This document shows positions 24,622 through 32,962 of a DNA stretch of 64,000 bases, piece after piece. The notes below the pieces were generated by a model that made no database searches, was not told the origin of the DNA, and worked only from the letters and a program-made list of their open reading frames with translations. Position 1 is the stretch's first letter, and the number at the start of each line of letters is the position of its first letter. This DNA comes from an uncultured Clostridia bacterium (GTDB taxonomy: Bacteria > Bacillota > Clostridia > Oscillospirales > Ruminococcaceae). The translations under genes and the position numbers were made by a program. Location: positions 1-64,000 of the forward strand of contig CANPYZ010000008.1 of the NCBI GenBank assembly GCA_947589035.1, written 5' to 3'.

Positions 24622-24770
24622 AGCCATATATTGCTATGGGTGTAAGTCGTGTAACTCGTTTCCAAAACTCTCTATAACTAAATTTTCCGAAAAATTTCAG
24701 CCCTAAAGGGGTTTTAAGAGATGACCTACACGACCTACACCTTTTTTTCAATTTCGGCGATATTAAGCCG
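24622..24770. repeat. Structured repeat element, copy 1
   Basis: Order: a weak 5' dyad (AGC...GCT), the 5' arm TGTAAGTCG TGTAACTCG (24641-24658), a loop with the invariant core CAGCCCTAAAGGGGTTTTAA (24699-24718), the 3' arm ACCTACACG ACCTACACC (24724-24741), and a 3' hairpin CGGCGATATTAAGCCG (24755-24770). The arms are each a tandem 9-mer and pair with one another. Confidence 0.85.
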
Positions 24771-25010
24771 TAAAGTTAAATTTTCCGGAATTTTTTCATT
24801 TTCCAGAAAAATGAGTTCAGTGTTTCCCAACGGGAAATTAAATTCTTCCGTTCGCCGTAAAGCCGTTTAACCGCCCGAATAACCCGTTGACAAGGGTTCA
24901 TTCGTGTAAGTTACTACCCCTGAAGAAACGTTCCGGAAAATGCCTTTTAAATGCAAATTAGAACTATCGCTCTAAAAAATTAATGCTGTTTCCATTCCGG
25001 AATGATTTTT

Positions 25011-25030
25011 AATGTTCCACGTGGAACATT
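25011..25030. promoter_or_regulatory. parS-like centromere site for ParB
   Basis: AATGTTCCACGTGGAACATT is a perfect 20-bp palindrome. Its inner 16 bases, TGTTCCACGTGGAACA, match the bacterial parS consensus TGTTTCACGTGAAACA at 14 of 16 positions, and the same CC/GG variant is used as parS in other bacteria. It lies between repeat copies 1 and 2. Confidence 0.75.
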
Positions 25031-25067
25031 TTTGAATTGTCGGAAATTGTCGAATTTTTAAATTTTT

Positions 25068-25216
25068 CGCCATATATCGCCATTGTTGGAAGTCGTGGAA
25101 CTCGTTTCAAAAACTTCCTATATAGACTAATTTTTGAAATTTTCAGCCCTAAAGGGGTTTTAAGAGATGACCTCCACGACCTCCACCATTTTTCAAATTT
25201 CGGCTATATTAAGCCG
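25068..25216. repeat. Structured repeat element, copy 2
   Basis: Same layout as copy 1: 5' arm TGGAAGTCG TGGAACTCG (25087-25104), invariant core (25144-25163), 3' arm ACCTCCACG ACCTCCACC (25170-25187), 3' hairpin CGGCTATATTAAGCCG (25201-25216). Relative to copy 1, T to G changes in the 5' arm are matched by A to C changes in the 3' arm. Confidence 0.85.
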
Positions 25217-25285
25217 GAAGTTTTAATTTCCGGAAATTTTTTTAAATTGTCGGAAATTGTCGAATTTTGTCGAAATTTAATTTTT

Positions 25286-25442
25286 GGCGATATATCGCCA
25301 TGTGCCGGTCGTGTCGGTCAATTCCGAAACTCTATATATAAACTAATTTTCCGAAAAATTTCAGCCCTAAAGGGGTTTTAAGAAACGACTGTCACGACTG
25401 GCACACTTTTCATTTTTTCTAAATTTTCGGCTATATTAAGCC
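25286..25442. repeat. Structured repeat element, copy 3
   Basis: It begins with a perfect 14-bp palindrome GGCGATATATCGCC (25286-25299). Then come the 5' arm TGCCGGTCG TGTCGGTCA (25303-25320), the invariant core (25362-25381), the 3' arm ACTGTCACG ACTGGCACA (25388-25405) and the same 3' hairpin near 25428-25443. The arms have diverged furthest here but still pair. Confidence 0.85.
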
Positions 25443-25486
25443 GGAATTTTATTTTGGTAAAATATTGACATTTTCAAAAAAATAAA

Positions 25487-25503
25487 CCGGAGAATTTCTC
25501 CGG
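25487..25503 (-). terminator. glmM operon terminator
   Basis: CCGGAGAA-T-TTCTCCGG, an 8-1-8 stem. On the minus strand it is followed by TTTATTTTTTT. Confidence 0.85.
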
Positions 25504-25517
25504 TTGTTTTATTCTGT

Positions 25518-26903
25518 TTATAGGGCATGATTTTTCGCTTTCAGGACTTCAACAATTCGGTTGACTTGTTCATGGCAAGCTTCTTCTGTTTGCGCTTCTG
25601 CCATTACTCGTATAACAGGTTCTGTTCCGGATTCACGCACTAAAATTCTTCCCGTTGTGCCGAGTGCCGTTTCTGCTTGTTTCACGGTTTCCTGAACATC
25701 AGGGTCATTTTGCGCTTGCGCTTTATCTTTCACACGAACATTCACTAAAACTTGCGGATAAATTTTCAACGGTGCAGCAAGTTCACTCATTTTCGATTTT
25801 TTCGCAATCATGACTTCCATCATTTTCAGGCTTGTTAATAAGCCGTCACCAGTGGTAGCATATTTAGAAAAAATAATATGACCGGAATCTTCCCCGCCTA
25901 AACGACAGCCATTTTTAGACATATATTCATAAACATATTTGTCCCCGACTGCCGTTTTCACGTAATCAATGCCAATTTCATCAAGGGCTTTATATAAACC
26001 GAAATTGGACATGACTGTTGTGACAATTGTATTTGTTTTTAATTTTTCCCGTTCTTTCATATATTTTCCGTAAATATATAAAATATGGTCGCCGGTTAAA
26101 ACATTTCCGTTTTCGTCCACGCAGAGACATCTGTCCGCATCGCCGTCATAAGCGAAACCAACGTCTAATTGATGTTCAACAACGAATTTCTGCAAGCCTT
26201 CAATATGCGTAGAACCTGCATTTTCATTAATGTTTAAGCCGTCAGGCTTTGCGTTAATGACATAAGTTGTTGCCCCTAATGCGTCAAAAACTGCTTTCGC
26301 TAAAGTCCATGCCGCCCCGTTCGCACAGTCTAAACCTACTTTAATGCCTTTGAACGAATATAACCCCAAAGAAATTAAATAGCCTAAATAGCGATTTCTT
26401 CCGGAAACATAATCCACTGTACAGCCTATGTGATTTCTCGTTGCAAAAGGCAATTCTTTCCAGGTTTTTCCGAAACAAGTTAAATTCTTGTCTAAATATT
26501 CTTCTACAAGTAAAATGGTTTCTTCTTCCATTTTCTCCCCGTGGGAATTAATTAATTTAATTCCGTTATCGTAATAGGGGTTATGGCTTGCGGAAATCAT
26601 AATGCCACAGTCGAAAGAATCGGTTTTCGTGACGTAAGCCACGGAAGGCGTTGTTGTCACGTGCAGCAAATACGCATCTGCGCCAGAAGCCGTTAAACCG
26701 CTGACAAGCGAATATTCTAACATATAACTGGAACGCCTTGTGTCTTTGCCGATAACAATTTTCGCCGGGGAAGAATCGCCGTTCTGTTGTTTTAACATGC
26801 CATAATACCACCCAAGGAAACGCCCGACTTCATACGCATGTTCTGCTGTTAAAGTTTTATTCGCCTCTCCACGGAAACCGTCTGTACCGAAATATTTACC
26901 CAT
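25518..26903 (-). CDS. glmM: Phosphoglucosamine mutase
   Basis: 461 residues, normal for GlmM. It converts glucosamine-6-phosphate to glucosamine-1-phosphate for peptidoglycan precursors. The start GKYFGTDGFRGEAN, the active-site serine loop ISASHNPYYDNGIK, the metal loop DGDADRCLCVDENG and the C-terminal phosphate loop RESGTEPVIRVM are all present. Last gene of the leuB-ilvE-yitT-glmM operon, ten bases after yitT. Confidence 0.96.
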   Translation of the reverse strand: MGKYFGTDGFRGEANKTLTAEHAYEVGRFLGWYYGMLKQQNGDSSPAKIVIGKDTRRSSYMLEYSLVSGLTASGADAYLLHVTTTPSVAYVTKTDSFDCGIMISASHNPYYDNGIKLINSHGEKMEEETILLVEEYLDKNLTCFGKTWKELPFATRNHIGCTVDYVSGRNRYLGYLISLGLYSFKGIKVGLDCANGAAWTLAKAVFDALGATTYVINAKPDGLNINENAGSTHIEGLQKFVVEHQLDVGFAYDGDADRCLCVDENGNVLTGDHILYIYGKYMKEREKLKTNTIVTTVMSNFGLYKALDEIGIDYVKTAVGDKYVYEYMSKNGCRLGGEDSGHIIFSKYATTGDGLLTSLKMMEVMIAKKSKMSELAAPLKIYPQVLVNVRVKDKAQAQNDPDVQETVKQAETALGTTGRILVRESGTEPVIRVMAEAQTEEACHEQVNRIVEVLKAKNHAL

Positions 26904-26913
26904 TAAAAAAACT

Positions 26914-27825
26914 TCACTCCTTGTTTATATTATTTATAGTTGCATTTGTAGTTGTATTAGCATTAGCATTAGTTTGTATTGGTTTTTGTTTAATGTGCCT
27001 GCCGATAATTTCACTGACATCTGAAACAGTCATGAATGCGGAATAGTCATCTTTTTCTACAATTTTAATCATCGTCGACAATTCTAAGCGGGTAATCACG
27101 CAATATAAAACGCTTTTTTCTCCGGAAATTAACCCGTTCCCCTCAAGTAAAGTCACTGTTCTGCCTAACGTCTGATAAATATCTTCCGCAATAGCAGTTC
27201 CGTTATTCGTGATAATCATGACAGACTTTCCAGCTTGCAATCCAGTATTGACATAATCTTCAATTTTAGAAACAATCACATAAGTTAATAAGCTATATAA
27301 TGCCCTGTCTAACCCGAAAATAATTCCTGCTGTCAAATAAATCACACAGTTGAAAAATAAAATAATTTGCCCTACTGAAAACCGGAATTTTTTACTAATT
27401 AAAATGGCTACCGCTTCTGTTCCGTCAAGACAACCGCCATTTAATAATACTAACCCTACGCCGAACCCTAACAGTAAACCGCCGAACACCGTTGCTAATA
27501 ATTTATCTTCCGTAATCATCATCTTTTCGAAAAGATTCATTTTAAATATTTCTAACGCAAAGGAAAATATTGCCATAGCAATAATTGACCGGATAAAAAA
27601 AGATTTTTCTAATTTCTTTCCGCCAATCCAGACAAGCGGAAGATTCAACCCAATGGTCAGCACACCGAGCGGCATTCCGGTCAGTGTGCTGATAATCATG
27701 GCAATACCTACCATTCCGCCGTCCATAATTAACGAGGGAATCAGAATTTTCTCTAAAGCGAATGCGGCGGTAATGCTTCCGGCAATTAGCAATATGTACT
27801 GTAAAATAATATTTTTCGGCTTCAT
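26914..27825 (-). CDS. YitT family membrane protein
   Basis: 303 residues. Five or six hydrophobic segments in the first 200 residues (YitT/DUF161) are followed by a soluble DUF2179 domain at about 200-285 (LEGNGLISGEKSVLYCVITR). Function is unknown; the family is widespread in Firmicutes. The last 20 or so residues are a low-complexity Asn/Thr/Ala tail encoded by short GCATTA-like repeats. The start overlaps the end of ilvE by four bases. Confidence 0.9.
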   Translation of the reverse strand: MKPKNIILQYILLIAGSITAAFALEKILIPSLIMDGGMVGIAMIISTLTGMPLGVLTIGLNLPLVWIGGKKLEKSFFIRSIIAMAIFSFALEIFKMNLFEKMMITEDKLLATVFGGLLLGFGVGLVLLNGGCLDGTEAVAILISKKFRFSVGQIILFFNCVIYLTAGIIFGLDRALYSLLTYVIVSKIEDYVNTGLQAGKSVMIITNNGTAIAEDIYQTLGRTVTLLEGNGLISGEKSVLYCVITRLELSTMIKIVEKDDYSAFMTVSDVSEIIGRHIKQKPIQTNANANTTTNATINNINKE

Positions 27826-28847
27826 TTCTGGATTTCGTGAATCCAGCCTTCCGGAGCTTCAATTCTTCCCATTTGAATCCCCGTCAGCGTGTCGTATAAT
27901 TTCTGAATGGTTTCGCCCATTTTTTCCATTCCGGACGGGAAACAAATTTCTTCATCATGATTGACAATCTTTCCAACAGGGGAAATGACTGCTGCTGTTC
28001 CGCAAAGTCCGCATTCGGTGAAATCTTTCACTTCACTGAATAATACTTCCCGTTCCTGTACTTCTAAGCCGAGATAATGTTCAGCCACGTAAACTAATGA
28101 CCTTCTTGTAATGGAAGGCAAAATGCTGTTGCTTTTCGGAGTAACAATTTTTCCGTCTTTCGTCACGAATAAGAAATTCGCTCCGCCGGTTTCTTCTACT
28201 TTAGTATGTGTGGCAGGGTCAAGGAACATATTTTCGTCAAAACCGTTTCTGTGTGCGTCCATTAACGTATGCAAAGACATTGCATAATTCAAACCGGCTT
28301 TAATATTTCCTGTTCCGTGCGGTGCGGCTCTGTCTAAGTCGCTCACCCGTAATACAATCGGCTGCACGCCGTCTTTGAAATAAGGTCCTACCGGAGTACA
28401 GAACAAACGGAATTGATATTCTGTTGCAGGCTTTACGCCAATGACTGAATCAAATCCGAACATATACGGTCTTAAATATAACGTTGCGCCGCTGCCGTAG
28501 GGCGGAACATATTCCACATTCGCTTTTACTACCTGTTCTACTGCGTCAATAAATCTTTCTTTCGGGAATGTAGGCATTTCCAAACGTTCAGCAGAAGCAA
28601 GCATTCTTTCAGCATTCAAATCCGGTCGGAAAGTCACAATTCTTCCGTCTTGCGTGGTGTAAGCCTTCAGCCCTTCAAAAACGGTCTGGGCATATTGCAG
28701 AACGCAAGCGCATTCGTTAATTGTAATTGTTGCATCTTCCGTTAATTTCCCCTCGTCCCATGCGCCGTCTTTGTACTGGGAAACATACCGCTTGTCGGTT
28801 TGCATGTAGGCAAACCCTAAATTACTCCAGTCAATTGTTTTACTCAT
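27822..28847 (-). CDS. ilvE: Branched-chain amino acid aminotransferase
   Basis: 341 residues, PLP fold-type IV, BCAT group II. It transfers the amino group in the last step of leucine, isoleucine and valine synthesis. Recognisable segments are FEGLKAYTTQDGRIVTFRPD, LYLRPYMFG, the PLP-lysine region NIKAGLNYAMSLH and VEETGGANFLFV. It is 27 bases after leuB, fitting leucine synthesis. Confidence 0.95.
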   Translation of the reverse strand: MSKTIDWSNLGFAYMQTDKRYVSQYKDGAWDEGKLTEDATITINECACVLQYAQTVFEGLKAYTTQDGRIVTFRPDLNAERMLASAERLEMPTFPKERFIDAVEQVVKANVEYVPPYGSGATLYLRPYMFGFDSVIGVKPATEYQFRLFCTPVGPYFKDGVQPIVLRVSDLDRAAPHGTGNIKAGLNYAMSLHTLMDAHRNGFDENMFLDPATHTKVEETGGANFLFVTKDGKIVTPKSNSILPSITRRSLVYVAEHYLGLEVQEREVLFSEVKDFTECGLCGTAAVISPVGKIVNHDEEICFPSGMEKMGETIQKLYDTLTGIQMGRIEAPEGWIHEIQK

Positions 28848-28874
28848 CGAAAAATTCCTTCTTTCTGAAATTCG

Positions 28875-29957
28875 CTAAATCCGTTCTGCAATTAAGCTGC
28901 CCATTTCGGAACAGGAAACTTGCTGACAATTTTCTGACATAATGTCCGCCGTCCGGTAATTTTCCTGTAACACTTTCTGTACAGCCTTTTCTACAGCATC
29001 GGCTTCAGTTTGTAAATCTAATGAATATCTTAACAACATTGCCGCAGATAAAATTGCCGCAATGGGGTTAGCAATATTTTTTCCGGCGATGTCCGGTGCG
29101 CTGCCGCCGCTGGGTTCATATAAACCGAATTTCGTTTCGTTCAGGCTTGCGGAAGGTAACATTCCTAAAGAACCTGTTACCATAGCGGCTTCATCGGAAA
29201 GAATATCCCCGAACATATTTTCTGTTACCATTACATCAAATTGCGCCGGATTTTTCACAATTTGCATGGCAGTGCTGTCCACTAAAGCATGTTCTAAAGT
29301 CACTTCCGGATAATCTTTCGCCGTTTCAGTCACAATTTTTCTCCATAAACGGGAAGAATCCAAAACATTCGCCTTGTCTACGCTGGTTACTTTTTTCTTG
29401 CGTTTCATGGCAACTTCAAACGCTTTCACAGCAATTCTTCTGATTTCGTTTTCGTTATAGCGTAAAGTGTCCACGGCGGTCATTACTCCGTCAACGGGTT
29501 CTGTTTTCCGTTCGCCGAAATATAACCCTCCGGTTAATTCACGCATAATTAACATATCAAATCCATTCCGGCTAATCTCTTCCCTTAATGTGCAAGCTCC
29601 CCTTAATTCAGGATATAACACGCAAGGTCTTAAATTAGCGAATAAATTTAATGATTTTCTTAATTTTAATAATCCTGCTTCCGGTCTTAATTCCGGCGGA
29701 AGCTGATACCACGGAGAAGTGGTTGTATTTCCGCCAATTGAACCCATTAGCACAGCATCGCTTTCACGGCACGCCTGAATGGTTTCTTCCGTTAATGGCA
29801 CGCCGTACGCATCTATGGAACAGCCCCCCATTAACAATTCTGTATACGTAAATTCATGCTGATAAATTTCAGCGACTTTGTCTAACACCCGAATTGCTTC
29901 ATTAACAATTTCTGGTCCGATACCGTCGCCCTTAATGACTCCTATCCGGTAATGCAC
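28875..29957 (-). CDS. leuB: 3-isopropylmalate dehydrogenase
   Basis: About 360 residues, NAD-dependent, third step of leucine synthesis. Motifs: [30 protein letters not shown], the [17 protein letters not shown] segment and the ending with MLRYSLDL. GTG at 29957 is the preferred start (AAAGGTGG eight bases upstream); a GTG at 29969 lies within the ribosome-binding site. First gene of a four-gene operon with a consensus promoter. leuA, leuC and leuD are not in the window. Confidence 0.95.
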   Translation of the reverse strand: MHYRIGVIKGDGIGPEIVNEAIRVLDKVAEIYQHEFTYTELLMGGCSIDAYGVPLTEETIQACRESDAVLMGSIGGNTTTSPWYQLPPELRPEAGLLKLRKSLNLFANLRPCVLYPELRGACTLREEISRNGFDMLIMRELTGGLYFGERKTEPVDGVMTAVDTLRYNENEIRRIAVKAFEVAMKRKKKVTSVDKANVLDSSRLWRKIVTETAKDYPEVTLEHALVDSTAMQIVKNPAQFDVMVTENMFGDILSDEAAMVTGSLGMLPSASLNETKFGLYEPSGGSAPDIAGKNIANPIAAILSAAMLLRYSLDLQTEADAVEKAVQKVLQENYRTADIMSENCQQVSCSEMGSLIAERI

Positions 29958-29990
29958 GCAGATAACCACCTTTCTGAAATTTCTGTTTTT

Positions 29991-30019
29991 ATTATACTAC
30001 TTCTATTGAAAAATGTCAA
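29991..30019 (-). promoter_or_regulatory. sigma-A promoter of the leuB operon
   Basis: On the minus strand TTGACA (30019-30014) and TATAAT (29996-29991), spacer 17. No T-box or leucine leader is visible in the short leader. Confidence 0.8.
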
Positions 30020-30051
30020 TCATTTTCCACATAATTTTTTTCTGAATTTTC

Positions 30052-30080
30052 TTGCAATTATCACTTCAATATGCTATAAT
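30052..30080 (+). promoter_or_regulatory. promoter of the small membrane protein/PPIase/nth operon
   Basis: TTGCAA at 30052-30057 and TATAAT at 30075-30080, spacer 17. Confidence 0.65.
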
Positions 30081-30120
30081 AATAGTATTGCCGGACGGCT
30101 GGAAAGGAGTGAACCCAAAA

Positions 30121-30515
30121 TGCGAAGATATATGATTGCTTATCTTGAATGGCTGACAAAAAAATTACAACATCCGGAAACCCTCAGTACAGAGGAAATT
30201 TCTTCCCTCCGGAAAGAAATTCTCGTGCAGATTGGCTTCATGCAACATGAACGGCTAATTCATTTCCTTGTGGTGATACTGGTCGGCATTGCCTTTTTTC
30301 TGACTTTGGGCATGTGTTTATATTTCCAAACGGCTGGACTGGTAATTTTATGTGTGATGCTTTTAGGGCTGCTTGCGCCGTATTTGTGGCATTATTATTT
30401 TTTAGAAAATACCACACAGAAAATTTACGTTCTCTATAACCGTGTTGCCGCCTTAGAAGACCACATGAATTACCCTAATACGGAAAAAATTACTGACGCA
30501 TTAGGGCAATTCTGA
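30121..30515 (+). CDS. small two-helix membrane protein of unknown function
   Basis: 131 residues from ATG 30121, preceded by AAAGGAG; a longer frame from 29952 lacks a ribosome-binding site and crosses the promoter. It has about 55 polar, helical N-terminal residues, two adjacent membrane segments (FLVVILVGIAFFLTLGMCLY and GLVILCVMLLGLLAPYLW) and a soluble C-terminus. I do not recognise the family. It is the first gene of an operon with a foldase and nth, so a role at the membrane near protein export is possible but unproven. Confidence 0.8.
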
Positions 30516-30533
30516 CAAACTTAAGAAAGGACT

Positions 30534-32267
30534 ATGCTTATGAAAAACAACCAAAACCCTGAAAATTCCGAAGAACAGTATAACGGGATTCTCGGCGACT
30601 ATCAGGAAAAACCGAAAGACCCACAACTTCCTGTTCCTGAAACGGCTTCCGTTCCGAAAAAAACTAACCCGTTGAAAGTCGCCGGAATTGCTGTTGTTTC
30701 CGCAGCAATTATTGGCTGTGTCGGATTTTTCGGCATAAGACCTATGCTTTCTTCTGAAAACAATTCCGATTCCACACAATTAGAAGAAACTAATCCTTCC
30801 GGAGAAACAAGCGTTCCCCTTCCGGAAAATACCACCGCAGCAGTCTATTCAGAACATTTTGAAATTACGCCGGCTGTCATGAGTTGCCTTTATCATGATT
30901 ATTTAAATCAATATGCTTCTGCATTAAGCTATTACGGCATTGACCCTGCAACGACTTCTTTAAAAGAGGAAAAACTTCCGGAACAAGCCGGAGAAGATAT
31001 GACCTGGTTTGACTATATCATGTCACAAGTGCAGAATACGGCTTCACAACTGTTAATATTTCAGGAGGCTGCCAGTGCGGACGGCTACGAATTAACCGAA
31101 GAAGATAAGCAACGAGTGGAAGAACAACTCGCTACTATGGATTTATCCACTTACGGCGAAAACGTCACGGAAGACGACGCAAGAACAATGCTTGAATTAG
31201 AAATATTAACTTCTTCTTATGTGGAGCATTTAATGAACGAAATGCAATTCACTGACGAAGAACTCGAAGAATATTACCAGGAAAACCGGAAACAATTCGA
31301 CACTTGTTCGTTAATGGGCTTTAACGTTCCCTACCAGACAGAAGAAGAAACTTCTGCATCAGATTCAGAATCAGAATCTTCTTCTGAAACAGAAACTGAA
31401 CCGGAAACTGAAGCAGAAACCCAAATGCCCCAGGAAGAGGCGAAAGCCATTGCAGATGATTTATTATCTTCTTCTTCTCCTGAAGAATTTGAATCGAAAA
31501 TCAGTGATTTCTTAAAAACTCATGAAAATTACACTGATGAAGATTTAGAAGAACTTTCAAGCAGTATCCGGAGCGACACTTTCGGCTATACAGAAGGCTT
31601 TGCAGCGGCAGAATGGGCGTTCGGCGGAACAGCAAAAGCCGGAGAAACACATTTAATTGAAAATGACGGCTATTATTCCGTTTACTTCTTAATCAGCGAA
31701 CCGGCAAGAGACGACACAGAAACCATTAACGTCCGGCATATTTTATTCAGCACGGACAACCACATGGAAGACGTTCAGAAAGATTCCAATACAACAGAAG
31801 AAGAAACTTCCGAAACAGAAGAAACTTCTGAACTTTCCCCGGAAGAACAAGCCGCCCAGGAAGAAGCCGCTATGGAAATTTGTCATACTTACGCTGAAAA
31901 TGCCCTGAAAGAATGGGAATCCGGCGACAAAACAGAAGACAGTTTCGCCGAATTAGCCAACCAATATTCTGAAGACCCTGGTTCTAATACGACCGGCGGA
32001 CTTTATGAAAATGTTTCCCCTGGCGACATGGTACAGGCGTTCAATGACTGGTGTTTTGATTCTTCCCGAAAAACTGGTGATACTGGTCTTGTGGAAACAG
32101 AATACGGCGTTCATGTCATGTATTTTTCCGGAAAAGGTTCTCCGAAATGGAAAATTACTGCTGAATCTGATTTGCAATCAAGCAAAATGGACGATTGGTT
32201 CGCCGAACAGAAAACTAAATTTTCCACTGCCGCTAATGATGATGTCATTAACGCTATTGAGGAGTAA
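30534..32267 (+). CDS. Membrane-anchored peptidyl-prolyl isomerase (PrsA/SurA-like foldase)
   Basis: 577 residues. A short acidic cytoplasmic start, one membrane segment at about 43-65 (VAGIAVVSAAIIGCVGFFGI), a SurA-N-like helical region, a Ser/Glu/Thr-rich insertion near 265-300, and a C-terminal parvulin domain from about 395 (NVRHILFSTDN, SFAELANQYSEDPGSNTTGG, GLVETEYGVHVMYF). The parvulin domain is interrupted by a second Glu/Thr/Ser-rich insert. It should fold exported proteins outside the membrane. The start may be ATG 30534 or 30540. It ends three bases before nth. Confidence 0.88.
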   Translation: MLMKNNQNPENSEEQYNGILGDYQEKPKDPQLPVPETASVPKKTNPLKVAGIAVVSAAIIGCVGFFGIRPMLSSENNSDSTQLEETNPSGETSVPLPENTTAAVYSEHFEITPAVMSCLYHDYLNQYASALSYYGIDPATTSLKEEKLPEQAGEDMTWFDYIMSQVQNTASQLLIFQEAASADGYELTEEDKQRVEEQLATMDLSTYGENVTEDDARTMLELEILTSSYVEHLMNEMQFTDEELEEYYQENRKQFDTCSLMGFNVPYQTEEETSASDSESESSSETETEPETEAETQMPQEEAKAIADDLLSSSSPEEFESKISDFLKTHENYTDEDLEELSSSIRSDTFGYTEGFAAAEWAFGGTAKAGETHLIENDGYYSVYFLISEPARDDTETINVRHILFSTDNHMEDVQKDSNTTEEETSETEETSELSPEEQAAQEEAAMEICHTYAENALKEWESGDKTEDSFAELANQYSEDPGSNTTGGLYENVSPGDMVQAFNDWCFDSSRKTGDTGLVETEYGVHVMYFSGKGSPKWKITAESDLQSSKMDDWFAEQKTKFSTAANDDVINAIEE

Positions 32268-32270
32268 ATC

Positions 32271-32921
32271 ATGACGAAAAAACAACGTGCAGAAAAAATT
32301 GTTCAAATTTTAAAAGATTATTACCCTGATTCAGCTTGTTCTTTAATTTATCAAGAACCCTATCAGTTAATGATTGCCGCAAGACTTTCCGCACAATGTA
32401 CAGATACCCGTGTCAACATCATCACGAAAAGACTTTTCCGGAAATATCCTACTCTACAATCTTTCGCACAAGCGAATCTTTCAGAACTTGAACGGGTAAT
32501 TAGACCTTGCGGCTTTTATCGCATGAAGGCGAAAAGCATTATTGAAGCCTGCCAGCGTTTACAGAATGTCTATCATGGCATTCTTCCCGATACGTTGGAA
32601 GAATTAATGACCCTTTCCGGAATTGGACGGAAAACGGCAAATTTATTATTAGGTGATATTTATCACAAACCAGCTATTGTTACAGATACACATTTCATTC
32701 GCATTACTGGCAGACTCGGTTTAACAGAAGAAACTATTCCCAAAAAAGTAGAAGACGATTTACGCCCTTTACTCCCTCCGGAAGAATCTTCCGCATTCTG
32801 TCATCGTATTGTACAGTTCGGCAGAGAAATCTGCAACGCAAGAAACCCGAAATGCACTTCTTGCCCCCTGAATGAAATCTGTCCTTCAAAAACTATTGAC
32901 AAATCTGTGAAAATCAGCTAA
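32271..32921 (+). CDS. nth: Endonuclease III
   Basis: 216 residues. Bifunctional DNA glycosylase/AP lyase for oxidised pyrimidines. The helix-hairpin-helix LSGIGRKTANLLLG carries the catalytic Lys, the catalytic Asp is in VTDTHFIRI, and a [4Fe-4S] cluster is formed by CNARNPKCTSCPLNEIC. The length is standard. The secA promoter is embedded in its last codons. Confidence 0.96.
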   Translation: MTKKQRAEKIVQILKDYYPDSACSLIYQEPYQLMIAARLSAQCTDTRVNIITKRLFRKYPTLQSFAQANLSELERVIRPCGFYRMKAKSIIEACQRLQNVYHGILPDTLEELMTLSGIGRKTANLLLGDIYHKPAIVTDTHFIRITGRLGLTEETIPKKVEDDLRPLLPPEESSAFCHRIVQFGREICNARNPKCTSCPLNEICPSKTIDKSVKIS

Positions 32922-32924
32922 AAT
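32896..32924 (+). promoter_or_regulatory. secA promoter inside the end of nth
   Basis: TTGACA at 32896-32901 and TAAAAT at 32919-32924, spacer 17, overlapping the nth stop codon. Confidence 0.7.
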
Positions 32925-32962
32925 AAAAGTAAACCAAAATTTAATATAAGGCGGTATCGCAA

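Larger units (their letters stand above)
24553..25517. other. Gene-free region with structured repeats and a parS-like site
   Basis: 965 bases with no convincing gene, the only long gap in the window. It holds an AT-rich run (24551-24585), three copies of a structured element (24622-24770, 25068-25216, 25286-25442), a perfect 20-bp palindrome matching parS (25011-25030), short TTGTCGGAAATTGTCGAA-type repeats in front of copies 2 and 3, and the glmM terminator (25487-25503). An open frame at 25037-25381 runs through repeat sequence and is not credible. Confidence 0.85.

Noticed and set aside
25037-25381. 114-codon open frame through the repeat region
   Set aside because: It consists of two repeat copies read through their stems and core; no ribosome-binding site and no protein-like composition.
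24622-25442. Repeat copies considered as a CRISPR array
   Set aside because: Only three long copies, uneven spacing of 298 and 69 bases, internal structure, and no cas genes.
24622-25442. Repeat copies considered as integron attC sites or miniature transposons
   Set aside because: No integrase or transposase nearby, no target-site duplications visible, and the core is more conserved than the arms; not fully excluded without a genome search.
26654-26672. CACGTG in glmM considered as another parS
   Set aside because: The flanking half-sites do not match.
29952-30120. N-terminal extension of the small membrane protein gene
   Set aside because: It runs through the promoter at 30052-30080 and lacks a ribosome-binding site; ATG 30121 has AAAGGAG.
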